NCBI RefSeq assembly: GCF_022808175.1
Contig: NZ_JALGBX010000015.1
Location: forward strand, 164,528 to 227,604
DNA length: 63,077 nucleotides
From: Streptomyces sp. AP-93
GTDB lineage: Bacteria; Actinomycetota; Actinomycetes; Streptomycetales; Streptomycetaceae
Direction: 5' to 3'
Under the pieces are notes generated by a model. The model made no database searches and was not told the origin of the DNA. It saw only the letters and a list, made by a program, of their open reading frames with translations. Of the stretch, positions 1 through 8,912 are shown in pieces. Every line of letters starts with the position of its first letter. Within the stretch, counting starts at the first letter, position 1. The translations under genes were made by a program, and so were the position numbers.

Positions 1-4
1 TGCG

Positions 5-76
5 CTGGGCTACCAGGACTCGAACCTAGAATAAGAGAACCAGAAACTCTCGTGTTGCCAATTACACTATAGCCCA
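5..76 (-). tRNA. tRNA-Gln (anticodon CUG)
   Basis: Read on the minus strand, the sequence folds as a cloverleaf. The acceptor arm TGGGCTA pairs with TAGCCCA and is followed by G73. The T-arm contains GGTTCGAGTCC. The anticodon loop has CTG (complement of 41-43). Position 31-39 is a U-U pair, as in E. coli tRNA-Gln. No CCA is encoded (CGCA follows G73). Streptomyces generally lack GlnRS, so this tRNA would first be charged with glutamate by GltX, encoded just downstream, and then amidated by GatCAB. Confidence 0.93.
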
Positions 77-162
77 CCAAAACGCAAGACCCTGAGGTAC
101 TTTCGTTCGGTTAGCGTCTCCGGCCCGGCCTTTCGGCCCGAGCGGGCGGCGCAGAAAGAACA

Positions 163-891
163 TTACCGGATGGCTGACCGTGCTCCAAAACGGGTATCCC
201 CGGCCAGCACCTGCGGGAGCCGCTCGAGTCCGGCGATCCGGTGCACGCCCTCGGGTCCGGGGCCGCGCGATCCGTCGCGGTCGAGCCACACGGCCGTCAG
301 CCCGGCGTCACGGGCCCCGCGCGCGTCGATCTCCGGCTGGTCTCCCACGTAGACCACCTCCCCCGGCTCCAGCCCCATCTCGGCGCACGCGGCGAGGAAG
401 GCCCCGGCCTCGGGCTTGCTGACGCCCAGCTCCACGGCGCACACCAGGACCTCGAAGCGGTCGCGCAGGCCGAGGTGGCGCAGCTTGGGGTCCTGGTTGG
501 CCACGGAGGAGTTGGAGAGCACCCCGTGGCGGTAGCCGGCGGCCAGGGCGTCCAGTACGGGCACCACGTCGGGGAAGAGCTCCCAGGCGGCCGTGTAGTG
601 CTCCACGTACCGCCCGAACCAGTCGTCGGCCTGGGCGTCGGTCAGCAGGGGCTCCCCGAGGAACTCCCGCACCCGGTCCCGGCGCTGCCCCTGGAAGGTG
701 CCCTCCCCGGCCGCGAACCGCTCCCAGTGCCGGTCGGTGATCCGCCGCCACAGCGCGAGCGCCTCGCGCGGAGCCCCGTACCGCTCCGCGAGCCCCTCGT
801 CGACCAGGTGCGCCGCGAGCCCGGCCCGGTCGGCCCCGGTGTAGTCGAAAAGGGTGTCGTCGATGTCCCACAGCACCGCACGGATCGCCAT
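163..891 (-). CDS. HAD-superfamily hydrolase
   Basis: The 242-aa protein carries all four haloacid dehalogenase motifs. Motif I is DIDDT at residues 9-13, with the nucleophile and acid/base aspartates. Motif II is SNSS near 126. Motif III is the lysine in SKPE near 159. Motif IV is GDQPEID near 183-189. The helical cap between motifs I and II places it with subclass I phosphatases of the phosphoglycolate phosphatase/YjjG type; the substrate cannot be read from sequence. It lies downstream of gltX on the same strand but beyond a strong terminator hairpin, so it is probably transcribed separately. The ATG start puts the first motif at the usual distance from the N-terminus. Confidence 0.88.
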   Translation of the reverse strand: MAIRAVLWDIDDTLFDYTGADRAGLAAHLVDEGLAERYGAPREALALWRRITDRHWERFAAGEGTFQGQRRDRVREFLGEPLLTDAQADDWFGRYVEHYTAAWELFPDVVPVLDALAAGYRHGVLSNSSVANQDPKLRHLGLRDRFEVLVCAVELGVSKPEAGAFLAACAEMGLEPGEVVYVGDQPEIDARGARDAGLTAVWLDRDGSRGPGPEGVHRIAGLERLPQVLAGDTRFGARSAIR

Positions 892-913
892 ACGGCCGAC
901 CCTACGCGGAACG

Positions 914-955
914 CCCCGGGGGCGGCAGCCCTTTGCGGAGCTGCCGCCCCCGGGG
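914..955 (-). terminator. gltX transcription terminator
   Basis: A perfect 16-bp inverted repeat (914-929 with 940-955, GC-rich, 10-nt loop) begins 17 nt after the gltX stop codon. It has no T-run, as is common for Streptomyces terminators. Confidence 0.75.
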
Positions 956-971
956 ACGGTACGGGTGCTGC

Positions 972-2450
972 TTACGCGGTGGCGAGCTTCGCCAGGGTCG
1001 CGTCGATGCGGGACAGGGAGCGGTCCTTGCCCAGGATCTCGAGGGACTCGAAGAGCGGGAGACCGATCGTGCGGCCGGTGACCGCGACGCGTACCGGGGC
1101 CTGGGCCTTGCCGAGCTTGAGGCCGTGGGCTTCACCGGCGGTGAGGACCGCCTGCTTGAGCGACTCGGGGTCCGACCAGTCCGCGGCGGCGAGGTTCTCG
1201 CGGGCCGTGGTGAGGAGGGCCGCCGGGTCGCCCTTCATCGCCTTGTCCCACGAGGCCTGGTCCTCCACCGGCTCCTTGCGGAACAGGAAGTCGACGTTGG
1301 CCGTGATGTCGGAGAGGACCGTGACGCGGGTCTGTGCGTGGGGCGCGATGCGCTCCCAGGCGGCGGCGTCGAAGTCCTCGGGCGCCCAGTTGGCGTGCGG
1401 GGCCTGCAGCCACGGGGCGCAGGCGTCCGCGAAGGCCTTCGGGTCGAGCAGGCGGATGTGGTCGCCGTTGATCGACTCGGCCTTCTTGAGGTCGAAGCGC
1501 GCCGGGTTGGCGTTGACGTCCGGGATGTCGAACTTCTCCACCATCTCCTCGATCGAGAAGATGTCCTGGTCCTTGGAGAAGGACCAGCCGAGCAGCGAGA
1601 GGTAGTTCAGCAGGCCCTCGGGGAGGAAGCCGCGCTCGCGGTACAGGTTGAGGGAGGCCTCGGGGTCGCGCTTGGAGAGCTTCTTGTTGCCCTCGCCCAT
1701 CACGTACGGCAGGTGGCCGAACGCGGGGGTGTCCTTGGCGACGCCCAGCTCGATCAGCGCCTTGTACAGGGCGATCTGGCGGGGGGTGGAGGAGAGCAGG
1801 TCCTCGCCGCGCAGGACGTGGGTGATCTCCATCAGCGCGTCGTCGACCGGGTTGACCAGCGTGTACAGCGGTGCGCCGTTGGCCCGGACGATGCCGAAGT
1901 CCGGCACGTTGTCCGGGGTGAAGGTCAGCTCTCCGCGGACCAGGTCCGTGAAGGTGATCGGCTCGTCGGGCATCCGGAAGCGGACGATGGAGGCGCGGTG
2001 CTCGCCCTCGTACGCCTCGACCTGCACGGTGGTCAGCTCGCGGCAGTGCCCGTCGTAGCCGGAGGGCTTGCCGGCGGCGCGGGCGGCCGCGCGGCGGGCG
2101 TCGAGCTCCTCGGTGGTGCAGTAGCAGTGGTACGCGTAGCCGCCGTCGAGGAGCTTGCGCGCGACATCCTTGTAGATGTCCATGCGCTCGGACTGGCGGT
2201 ACGGGGCGTGCGGGCCGCCGACCTCGGGGCCCTCGTCCCAGGTGAAGCCGAGCCAGCGCAGCGAGTCGAGCAGCTGGTCGTAGGACTCCTCGGAGTCGCG
2301 GGCCGCGTCGGTGTCCTCGATGCGGAAGACGAACGTGCCGCCGTGGTGGCGGGCGAACGCCCAGTTGAAGAGGGCCGTGCGGACCAGACCCACGTGGGGG
2401 TTGCCGGTCGGGGACGGACAGAAACGTACGCGGGGGGTCGCGTTAGCCAC
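972..2450 (-). CDS. gltX: Glutamyl-tRNA synthetase
   Basis: This 492-aa class I aminoacyl-tRNA synthetase is of normal length for a bacterial GluRS. The N-terminal FCPSPTGNPHVG segment (residues 10-21) contains the HIGH-type signature, and KLSKR lies at 257-261. It ligates glutamate to tRNA-Glu. In organisms without GlnRS, as expected for Streptomyces, it also mischarges tRNA-Gln for GatCAB. The GTG start at 2450 overlaps the end of the upstream FAH-family gene by 8 nt, so the two are almost certainly cotranscribed and translationally coupled. A strong hairpin follows the stop codon. Confidence 0.97.
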   Translation of the reverse strand: MANATPRVRFCPSPTGNPHVGLVRTALFNWAFARHHGGTFVFRIEDTDAARDSEESYDQLLDSLRWLGFTWDEGPEVGGPHAPYRQSERMDIYKDVARKLLDGGYAYHCYCTTEELDARRAAARAAGKPSGYDGHCRELTTVQVEAYEGEHRASIVRFRMPDEPITFTDLVRGELTFTPDNVPDFGIVRANGAPLYTLVNPVDDALMEITHVLRGEDLLSSTPRQIALYKALIELGVAKDTPAFGHLPYVMGEGNKKLSKRDPEASLNLYRERGFLPEGLLNYLSLLGWSFSKDQDIFSIEEMVEKFDIPDVNANPARFDLKKAESINGDHIRLLDPKAFADACAPWLQAPHANWAPEDFDAAAWERIAPHAQTRVTVLSDITANVDFLFRKEPVEDQASWDKAMKGDPAALLTTARENLAAADWSDPESLKQAVLTAGEAHGLKLGKAQAPVRVAVTGRTIGLPLFESLEILGKDRSLSRIDATLAKLATA

Positions 2451-3249
2451 GCTTGATCACCTTGTTGGTGAGAGTGCCGATGCCTTCGATGGTGACGGCG
2501 ACCTCGTCGCCGACGTTCAGGGGGCCGACTCCGGCCGGGGTCCCCGTGAGGATGACGTCGCCCGGGAGCAGCGTCATGGCCTCGGTGATGTGCACGATCA
2601 GGTCCTCGATGGAGCGGACCATCTCGCTGGTGCGGCCGAGCTGGCGCTGTTCGCCGTTGACGGTGCACTGAATGGCCAGGTCGCTGGGGTCGAGGTCCGT
2701 CTCGATCCAGGGGCCGAGGGGGCAGGAGCTGTCGAAGCCCTTGGCGCGGGCCCACTGCTTCTCGCGCTGCTGGACGTCGCGCGCGGTGACGTCGTTGGCG
2801 CAGGTGTAGCCGAGGATGACGTCCTTGACGCGCTCGCGCGGGACCTCGCGGCACATGCGGCCGATGACCACGGCGAGCTCCGCCTCGTGGTGGAGGTCCT
2901 GGGAGAAGGACGGGTACGCGATCGGGTCGCCCGGGCCGACCACCGAGGTGGAGGGCTTGAAGAAGGTGATGGGGGCGTCCGGACGGCCTTCACTGTCAAA
3001 GATGGCGTTACCCAGCTCCGCCGCGTGCTCCGCGTAGTTGCGGCCGATGGCCACGACCTTGTTCGGGAGCACGGGCGGCAGCAGCCGGACCTTGCTCAGC
3101 GGGACCTTCGTGCCCGAGAGCTCGAAGTCCGCGAACGGGATGCCCTTGATGATGTCGAGGACGAGCTCACCTTCGGCGCCGGGGGCAGTGCTGCCCTCGA
3201 CCGCGCCGAACGCGACATTGCCGTCGATCGAGAACCTGGCGATGCGCAC
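2443..3249 (-). CDS. Fumarylacetoacetate hydrolase family protein
   Basis: The 268-aa protein has the FAH C-terminal domain. PNKVVAIGRNYAEHAAE leads into the metal-binding region, with HHEAELAVVIG near residue 120, GYTCANDVTARD near 147, and LLPGDVILTGTPAGVG near 227. These are typical of 2-hydroxyhepta-2,4-diene-1,7-dioate isomerase/acylpyruvase-type enzymes that cleave or decarboxylate 1,3-dicarbonyl compounds with Mg2+. The exact substrate is unknown. The GTG start has a GAGGGG Shine-Dalgarno-like sequence about 10 nt upstream. Its end overlaps gltX by 8 nt, making it the first gene of that operon. Confidence 0.92.
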   Translation of the reverse strand: MRIARFSIDGNVAFGAVEGSTAPGAEGELVLDIIKGIPFADFELSGTKVPLSKVRLLPPVLPNKVVAIGRNYAEHAAELGNAIFDSEGRPDAPITFFKPSTSVVGPGDPIAYPSFSQDLHHEAELAVVIGRMCREVPRERVKDVILGYTCANDVTARDVQQREKQWARAKGFDSSCPLGPWIETDLDPSDLAIQCTVNGEQRQLGRTSEMVRSIEDLIVHITEAMTLLPGDVILTGTPAGVGPLNVGDEVAVTIEGIGTLTNKVIKRG

Positions 3250-3351
3250 GTGTTGCGTCTGCCCCTCTGTATTTCCGCTGGCTGGAGTCTGCGGACTCCA
3301 GGCTAACGCGGTGGGGGCCGACGCTTCGCGCGGCTTTCGCCGGACACCCTC

Positions 3352-3534
3352 TTACTGCGCGGCGGCGACCGGTGCGTTCATGAGGATGGTGCGGCGCGGG
3401 TTCGCGGTCTGGGCCGGCAGCTCGACGGTGTGCTCCGGGACCGGCACGGCCTGCAGCTCCTCGGCGTCCTTGAGGTGCGCGAGGGTGGTGCGGCGCGGGT
3501 TGGCTATGTTGCGGAACATCATCGTCGTCTTCAT
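3352..3534 (-). CDS. Small protein with duplicated ANPRRT(T/I)L motif
   Basis: This 60-aa open frame starts MKTTMMFRNIANPRRTTL. Two near-identical motifs, ANPRRTTL and ANPRRTIL, sit about 35 residues apart around an acidic/hydrophobic middle. It is basic at both motifs and ends in an Ala-rich tail. I recognise no domain. Codon use is typical of real Streptomyces genes (strong third-position G/C), which argues that it is translated. A GAGGG sequence lies 12 nt before the chosen ATG; the in-frame upstream extension looks non-coding. It stands alone between the FAH gene and the first conservon. A role as secreted, RiPP-like or structural peptide is possible but unsupported. Confidence 0.6.
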   Translation of the reverse strand: MKTTMMFRNIANPRRTTLAHLKDAEELQAVPVPEHTVELPAQTANPRRTILMNAPVAAAQ

Positions 3535-4135
3535 CGGAGTGCGAAGCCCTCGGCTCACTAGGTCGGATGGTGGCGGCGGCCGCCGCCGGGATGCCTTCGG
3601 AGTGCCACTTGTCGCTCGCGGCAACCCTGTAAAGCTCAAGGCTAAACATCTGAATCCCCCGCCGAACCGGGAAGTAATGGCCACGGCTATGTGAGTTTGC
3701 TCACCAGTGGCCAGGCATTACGGGCATAACGGGCAGTCAATTTCGCCCCATAAAACGGACATTGCGCCACTGAATGCGTCATTCCGCTCCCGATCATCGC
3801 GACTGGGACAGCTTGCCAGGCGCGAGGTTTGGGCGGCGTAAGTCCGATTCCATATGAATTGGCACGCACGACGGGTAGCGCACGCGTCACCAGACGTGAC
3901 CGACCGTCCAGCGCAGGACTCGCACCTTGTTGGAGATCCGCCTCTGTGCTGGAATTCGCGGGACCGCCGCGGGAACAGCCGGCGCGCAAATGGCGCGAGA
4001 CAGCGCCGAGCGCGGCGGCAACGGAGAGGGAGACGCGCCGGTCACCGACGACCACCATGGGGCGCATTGCCCCACGACTCGACACCGTCCCACCGGTCGC
4101 CCGGCGGGACGCCTGGTCCAGAGGTTGCGACGCTA
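3535..4135. other. Non-coding region upstream of conservon 1
   Basis: About 600 nt lie between two divergent genes, with locally lower GC around 3690-3790 and 3850-3870, which suggests promoters. I see no convincing -35/-10 pair, no RNA gene and no coding frame with Streptomyces codon bias. The reading frame running into cvnA from 3854 lacks a start with a ribosome-binding site. Confidence 0.5.
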
Positions 4136-7100
4136 GTGCAGGGACGATTCAAGAGGGATGACAAGGGGTCTCCCCAGGCCCGTCAGGGCCGTGGGGAAGC
4201 CGCGCCGGAGCAGGACCCGCGCGGCGGGACCGACCGTGGCTCCTCGCCCCAGCACGCCCAGAACCGCGGGCCGGCTGTCGAGAGCGGGGGCCCCGACGGC
4301 TCCGTCACGGTGAAGCCCAAGGGCCGCGCCAAGTCCAAGGGCGGCTCCAAGGCCGACGACGAGTCGGGCGGCCGCGACGTCGCGATACCCCAGACCCCCC
4401 GTGGGTCCGGTTCCCGCCTCGCCATGCAGAACTGGCGCATCAGTACGCGACTGGTGTCGCTGCTGACCCTGCCGGTCGTCGCCGCCACCACCCTCGGTGG
4501 CTTCCGCATCAACGACTCTCTCAACGACATCGCGCAGCTGGAGCACATGCAGCTGCTGACGACGATGACCCGGCAGGCCACCAACCTGGCCGCCATGCTC
4601 CAGGCCGAGCGTGACAACTCCGCCGGTCCGCTGTCCGTCGACAAGTCGGGCAAGCCCAGCACCCTCGTCAAGGGTGTCCGCGACTCCACCGACTCCGCCG
4701 TCAGGGCCTTCGCCGCCGCGACCGACAAGGTCGACGTCGCCGAGGGCAACGACGAGACGCTCAGGTCGATCCGCAACAACATCCTGCAGATCGCACACGG
4801 GCTCAACAACCTCGAAGAGATCCGCAAGGGCGCGTACCAGAACGGCGCCCAGCAGACCGTCACCGAGTACAACGCGCTGGTCGTCTCGCTGCTCTCCCTC
4901 TCGCAGGAAATGGCGCAGGCCACCTCGAACCCCGAGATGATCAAGCGCACCCGCGCCCTGGCCGCGTTCTCCTCCGCCAAGGAGTACGCCTCCATCCAGC
5001 GCGCGATCATCGCCGCCGCGCTCCCCGCCGACCCCAGGCAGCCCGGCAGCCTCAGCGAGAACGACCGTCTGTACGCCCGCTCCGCGCAGAACAGCGAAGA
5101 GCAGGCGCAGAAGACCTTCGAACTCGCCTACCAGGGCAAGCCCGAGGAGCTCCTCGCCTCGCTCGGCGACGGCAACCAGGAAATCGGCAACGCCGACGGC
5201 TACGCGCGCCGCGTCCTCGGGAACAAGGACCAGTTCGTCAAGGAGAAGCCCCGGTCCTGGATGGACTGGTACGACGCGGACGACGTGAAGCTCCAGGCCA
5301 TGAAGGTCATCGAGCTCACCCTGCTCGAGGACATGGAGCAGAAGGCCCGCGAGCTCAAGAACGAGTCGCAGCGCGACGCGCTCATCAACGGTGCGCTGAT
5401 CCTCCTCGTCCTCGGTGTCTCCCTCGTCGGCGCCTTCGTCATGGCCCGCTCGATGATCCGCTCCCTGCGCCGCCTCCAGGACACCGCGACCCGCGTCGCC
5501 CAGGACCGGCTGCCCGAGCTCGTCAAGCAGCTGTCCGAGTCCGACCCGCAGGACGTGGACACGACGGTGGAGTCCGTCGGTCTGCACACCCGCGACGAGA
5601 TCGGCCAGGTGGCCGCGGCCTTCGACGACGTGCACCGCGAGGCCGTCCGCCTCGCCGCCGAGCAGGCCCTCCTGCGAGGCAACGTCAACGCGATGTTCAC
5701 CAACCTCTCGCGCCGTTCGCAGGGCCTCATCCAGCGCCAGCTCTCGCTCATCTCCGAGCTGGAGTCGCGCGAGGCCGACCCGGACCAGCTGTCCTCGCTC
5801 TTCAAGCTCGACCACCTCGCGACCCGCATGCGCCGTAACGGCGAAAACCTCCTCGTCCTCGCGGGCGAGGAGCCGGGCCGCCGGTGGACCCGCCCCGTCC
5901 CGCTCGTCGACGTGCTCCGTGCCGCGGCGTCCGAGGTGGAGCAGTACGAGCGCATCGAACTCTCGTCGGTGCCCGGCACCGACGTCGCCGGCCGCGTCGT
6001 CAACGACCTCGTGCACCTGCTCGCCGAGCTGCTGGAGAACGCCACCTCGTTCTCCTCCCCGCAGACCAAGGTGAAGGTCACCGGGCACGCGCTGCCCGAC
6101 GGCCGCGTGCTCGTCGAGATCCACGACACCGGCATCGGCCTCTCCCCCGAGGACCTCGCCGCGATCAACGAGCGGCTCGCGTCGCCGCCGACCGTGGACG
6201 TCTCCGTCTCCCGCCGCATGGGCCTGTTCGTGGTCGGCCGCCTGTCCCTGCGACACGGCATCCGCATCCAGCTCCGCCCCTCCGACTCGGGCGGTACGAC
6301 GGCCCTCGTCATGCTCCCGGTGGACGTCGCCCAGGGCGGCAAGAAGCCGGCCCCGATGCCCGGCCAGGGCGGTCAGGGTTCCCCCGGCGCCCCCGGTCAG
6401 GGTGGTCCCGGCGGCCAGGCGCAGGGCTCGATCCCCGCTCCCGGCGCGCGTCCCCCCGTGGGCGCCGCCCCGCAGCGCGGCCAGGTTTCGGCCGGCAGCC
6501 AGCGCGCGGCCCTGCCGGGCCGCGACGGCGCCCCCGGCGGTCAGCCCCAGGGCCCCGGCCCGCAGGGCGGACGGCCTCAGCAGCAGGGCCCCGGCGGCCA
6601 GACGCAGAGCGCCTTCGGTTCGGGTGCTCCGCTGCCCGGCCGCGGTCCGGTCTCCGGTCCCGGCGGCCCGGGCGGCTTCGGCGGTCCGCAGGCCCGTCCG
6701 GCCGGCGGCCCCACGGCGTCCGGTCCCGGCGGCTTCCCGCAGGGCAACGGCTTCGAGCGCCCTCAGCAGCCCCAGCAGCAGGCTCCGTTCCAGCCCCAGC
6801 AGCCGGCCCCGCAGCAGGGTCAGGGTCAGCAGGGTCCGGGCCAGCAGCAGACCGGCGGCCCGGCCGGCCGCAGCCCCCGGCCGCAGCTCCCGCCGCGCGG
6901 TGGCGCGCCCCGTCCGGAGCTCCCGGGCGCGGTCGGCGGCCCCGCCGCGATGCCCCAGACCACCAGTTGGGGTGCGGGCCAGCGCGGGCAGCACGACGTT
7001 CCGCGCGGCCACGACGAGCTGTCGGGCCCCGGTTCCACGTCCGAGTTCCCCCGCCCCGACTTCAACGCCCCGGCTCCCCAGGCCGGCGGCCACGACAACG

Positions 7101-7945
7101 GCGCCACGGGCCAGTTCGCCCGTCCCGACTTCGGCGACCCGGCCTCCACCGGCCAGTTCGCCCGCCAGGACTTCGGCGACCCGGCCTCCACGGGGCAGTT
7201 CGCCCGCCAGGACTTCCAGGCCCAGCGGCCCGGTGGCCCCGGTGTCGGCGGCTACGCCCAGCCCGGCCAGGCCCCCCAGCCGCAGTCGCAGCCCCAGGGC
7301 AACTACGCCCCCGTACCGACTCCGCGCGCAGAGGCTCCGCGGCTGCCGCAGGCGACCCGGCCGGAGGCACTGCCCCCGGCCGGTCCGGGCACCGGCGAGG
7401 GCCGCAGCCCGATCTTCGACACGCTGGAGTCGAACTGGTTCCGCCAGGAGGCCGCTCAGGCCGCCGGGCAGGCGCCGACGGCCGTACCCCAGCAGCAGGG
7501 CCAGCAGGCGCAGCAGTCCGCTCCGGCGGCTCCGGCTCCGGCCTCCCCCCAGCGCCCGCAGCAGCACCAGCTGCCGCAGCGCGCCCAGGAGGAGGCTCCG
7601 GCCGAGTCCGCGCAGACGGCCACCGGCGCCGTGCCGACCGTGAGCTGGCGCTCCTCGCCGAACGACGAGCTGATGCGGCAGGCCGAGCGCGTGCGCCAGC
7701 CCGCCGCCGGCGGTATCACCACGTCGGGTCTGCCCCGCCGGGTCCCGCGGGCGAACCTCGTGGCCGGCACCGCGCAGCAGCAGGCCGAAGCACAGGCCGG
7801 CCCCCAGGTTTCGCGATCCCCGGACGATGTCCGCGGGCGTCTCACCAACCTCCGACGCGGTATCCAGCAGGGTCGGCAGGCCGGCACCACCGGCCCGGCC
7901 ACCGGCAGTTACCACGTCGACCCCACTTACCAGCAGGAGCGATAG
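4136..7945 (+). CDS. cvnA: CvnA-like sensor histidine kinase (conservon 1)
   Basis: With GTG 4136 as start the protein is about 1269 aa. A basic, disordered N-terminus is followed by a membrane segment near residue 105, an extracytoplasmic nitrate/nitrite-sensing-like helical domain, a second membrane segment near 416-438, a HAMP linker, and a kinase core. The core has LDHLATRMRRNGENLL, an N-box LLAELLENAT, and DTGIGLS. A 400-residue Pro/Gln/Gly-rich tail follows, ending in a conserved SGLPRRVPRANLV...DVRGRLTNLRRG element. In characterised conservons the four products form a membrane-associated complex likened to a eukaryotic G-protein-coupled system. The start was chosen because the earlier in-frame sequence looks non-coding; translation initiates seven bases after an in-frame gcgacg stretch with no clear Shine-Dalgarno, so it is approximate. 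Confidence 0.9.
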   Translation: MQGRFKRDDKGSPQARQGRGEAAPEQDPRGGTDRGSSPQHAQNRGPAVESGGPDGSVTVKPKGRAKSKGGSKADDESGGRDVAIPQTPRGSGSRLAMQNWRISTRLVSLLTLPVVAATTLGGFRINDSLNDIAQLEHMQLLTTMTRQATNLAAMLQAERDNSAGPLSVDKSGKPSTLVKGVRDSTDSAVRAFAAATDKVDVAEGNDETLRSIRNNILQIAHGLNNLEEIRKGAYQNGAQQTVTEYNALVVSLLSLSQEMAQATSNPEMIKRTRALAAFSSAKEYASIQRAIIAAALPADPRQPGSLSENDRLYARSAQNSEEQAQKTFELAYQGKPEELLASLGDGNQEIGNADGYARRVLGNKDQFVKEKPRSWMDWYDADDVKLQAMKVIELTLLEDMEQKARELKNESQRDALINGALILLVLGVSLVGAFVMARSMIRSLRRLQDTATRVAQDRLPELVKQLSESDPQDVDTTVESVGLHTRDEIGQVAAAFDDVHREAVRLAAEQALLRGNVNAMFTNLSRRSQGLIQRQLSLISELESREADPDQLSSLFKLDHLATRMRRNGENLLVLAGEEPGRRWTRPVPLVDVLRAAASEVEQYERIELSSVPGTDVAGRVVNDLVHLLAELLENATSFSSPQTKVKVTGHALPDGRVLVEIHDTGIGLSPEDLAAINERLASPPTVDVSVSRRMGLFVVGRLSLRHGIRIQLRPSDSGGTTALVMLPVDVAQGGKKPAPMPGQGGQGSPGAPGQGGPGGQAQGSIPAPGARPPVGAAPQRGQVSAGSQRAALPGRDGAPGGQPQGPGPQGGRPQQQGPGGQTQSAFGSGAPLPGRGPVSGPGGPGGFGGPQARPAGGPTASGPGGFPQGNGFERPQQPQQQAPFQPQQPAPQQGQGQQGPGQQQTGGPAGRSPRPQLPPRGGAPRPELPGAVGGPAAMPQTTSWGAGQRGQHDVPRGHDELSGPGSTSEFPRPDFNAPAPQAGGHDNGATGQFARPDFGDPASTGQFARQDFGDPASTGQFARQDFQAQRPGGPGVGGYAQPGQAPQPQSQPQGNYAPVPTPRAEAPRLPQATRPEALPPAGPGTGEGRSPIFDTLESNWFRQEAAQAAGQAPTAVPQQQGQQAQQSAPAAPAPASPQRPQQHQLPQRAQEEAPAESAQTATGAVPTVSWRSSPNDELMRQAERVRQPAAGGITTSGLPRRVPRANLVAGTAQQQAEAQAGPQVSRSPDDVRGRLTNLRRGIQQGRQAGTTGPATGSYHVDPTYQQER
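7106..7216 (+). repeat. In-frame 42-nt tandem repeat in the cvnA tail
   Basis: Two full copies and one partial copy of a 14-residue unit, TGQF-ARxDFGDPAS, lie within the disordered C-terminal region of CvnA1. The DNA copies differ only slightly, so the expansion is fairly recent. Confidence 0.85.
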
Positions 7946-8368
7946 TTGAGTTCGATGAGCCAGGCGGCACAGAACCTGAACTGGTTGATCACGAACTTCG
8001 TGGACAACACCCCCGGGGTGTCCCACACCGTGGTGGTCTCCGCCGACGGCCTCCTTCTGGCGATGTCCGAAGGCTTCCCCCGCGACCGGGCCGACCAGCT
8101 CGCCGCGGTGGCCTCCGGGCTGACCTCCCTCACCGCGGGTGCGTCCCGCATCTTCGAGGGTGGCGCCGTCAACCAGACGGTGGTGGAGATGGACCGCGGA
8201 TTCCTCTTCCTGATGTCCGTCTCCGACGGATCCTCGCTGGCCGTACTGGCGCACCCCGAGTGCGACATCGGCCTCGTGGGTTACGAGATGGCCCTCCTCG
8301 TGGACCGCGCCGGCAGTGTCCTCACCCCGGACCTGCGCGCGGAACTGCAGGGAAGCCTGCTCATCTGA
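7946..8368 (+). CDS. cvnB: CvnB roadblock/LC7 protein (conservon 1)
   Basis: The 140-aa roadblock/LC7-domain protein belongs to the MglB family and is expected to act on the CvnD GTPase and to bind CvnA. The TTG at 7946 immediately follows the cvnA stop. It is preferred over ATG 7955 because AGGAG (7935-7939) sits 6 nt upstream and because the paralogous gene at 12991 has GTG at the same codon. It differs from the conservon 2 CvnB at only three of 140 residues (S3/A, S/G and I/N at the C-terminus). Confidence 0.95.
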   Translation: MSSMSQAAQNLNWLITNFVDNTPGVSHTVVVSADGLLLAMSEGFPRDRADQLAAVASGLTSLTAGASRIFEGGAVNQTVVEMDRGFLFLMSVSDGSSLAVLAHPECDIGLVGYEMALLVDRAGSVLTPDLRAELQGSLLI

Positions 8369-8519
8369 CTGCCGCTCTCCCGGCCGGACGGTACTGCCGG
8401 CCGGGGGACCGGGGCCGCGGCCCCGGAACCCAGTACCACCGCCAGGCCGTCATACCGTCCCCCCACCGGCCGCCCCGTCAGACGGCACGCTGACCTTTGC
8501 TGTCCAGCCCGGAGGATCA

Positions 8520-8912
8520 ATGACCCCGCCCCCCGCCTATTCCGATCAGTACGGAGACTCGTACTCGGAAGGCGACCAGCCGCTGGTTCGTCCGTACGCG
8601 ATGACCGGTGGCCGGACCCGACCGCGCTACCAGCTCGCCATCGAGGCCCTGGTCAGCACCACGGCCGATCCGATGCACCTGTCCGGGCTGCTCCCGGAGC
8701 ACCAGCGCATCTGCACCCTGTGCCGTGAGGTCAAGTCGGTCGCGGAGGTCTCCGCGCTGCTGAACATGCCGCTCGGTGTCGCACGGATCCTCGTCGCCGA
8801 CCTGGCGGAGGCCGGCATGGTGGCCATCCACCAGCCGGGCAATGGAGAGGCCGGCGGAACGCCGGATGTAACGCTGCTCGAGAGGGTTCTCAGTGGACTT
8901 CGCAAGCTCTAA
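8520..8912 (+). CDS. cvnC: CvnC DUF742 protein (conservon 1)
   Basis: The 130-aa DUF742 protein has the hallmark LVRPYAMTGGRTRP at residues 22-35 and a winged-helix-like C-terminal half (VAEVSALLNMPLGVARILVADL). It is a conservon component of unknown biochemical role, thought to belong to the membrane complex. ATG 8520 has GGAGG about 6 nt upstream. The last 20 nt overlap the start of cvnD, implying translational coupling. The 151-nt gap before it contains no frame of its own. Confidence 0.94.
   Translation: MTPPPAYSDQYGDSYSEGDQPLVRPYAMTGGRTRPRYQLAIEALVSTTADPMHLSGLLPEHQRICTLCREVKSVAEVSALLNMPLGVARILVADLAEAGMVAIHQPGNGEAGGTPDVTLLERVLSGLRKL

Noticed and set aside
933..2456. Open frame antisense to gltX
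   Set aside because: It is a shadow of gltX, with low-complexity translation and no ribosome-binding site.
3854..4135. In-frame upstream extension of cvnA1
   Set aside because: No ribosome-binding site at the earlier start, and the translation looks non-coding.
4133..8254. Very long open frame antisense to cvnA (about 1370 codons)
   Set aside because: Antisense frames stay open in high-GC genes; its composition is the mirror of cvnA codon bias and it matches no family. The same holds for long antisense frames over cvnA2, cimA, ureC, ilvB, the GGDEF gene and the LuxR-type gene.
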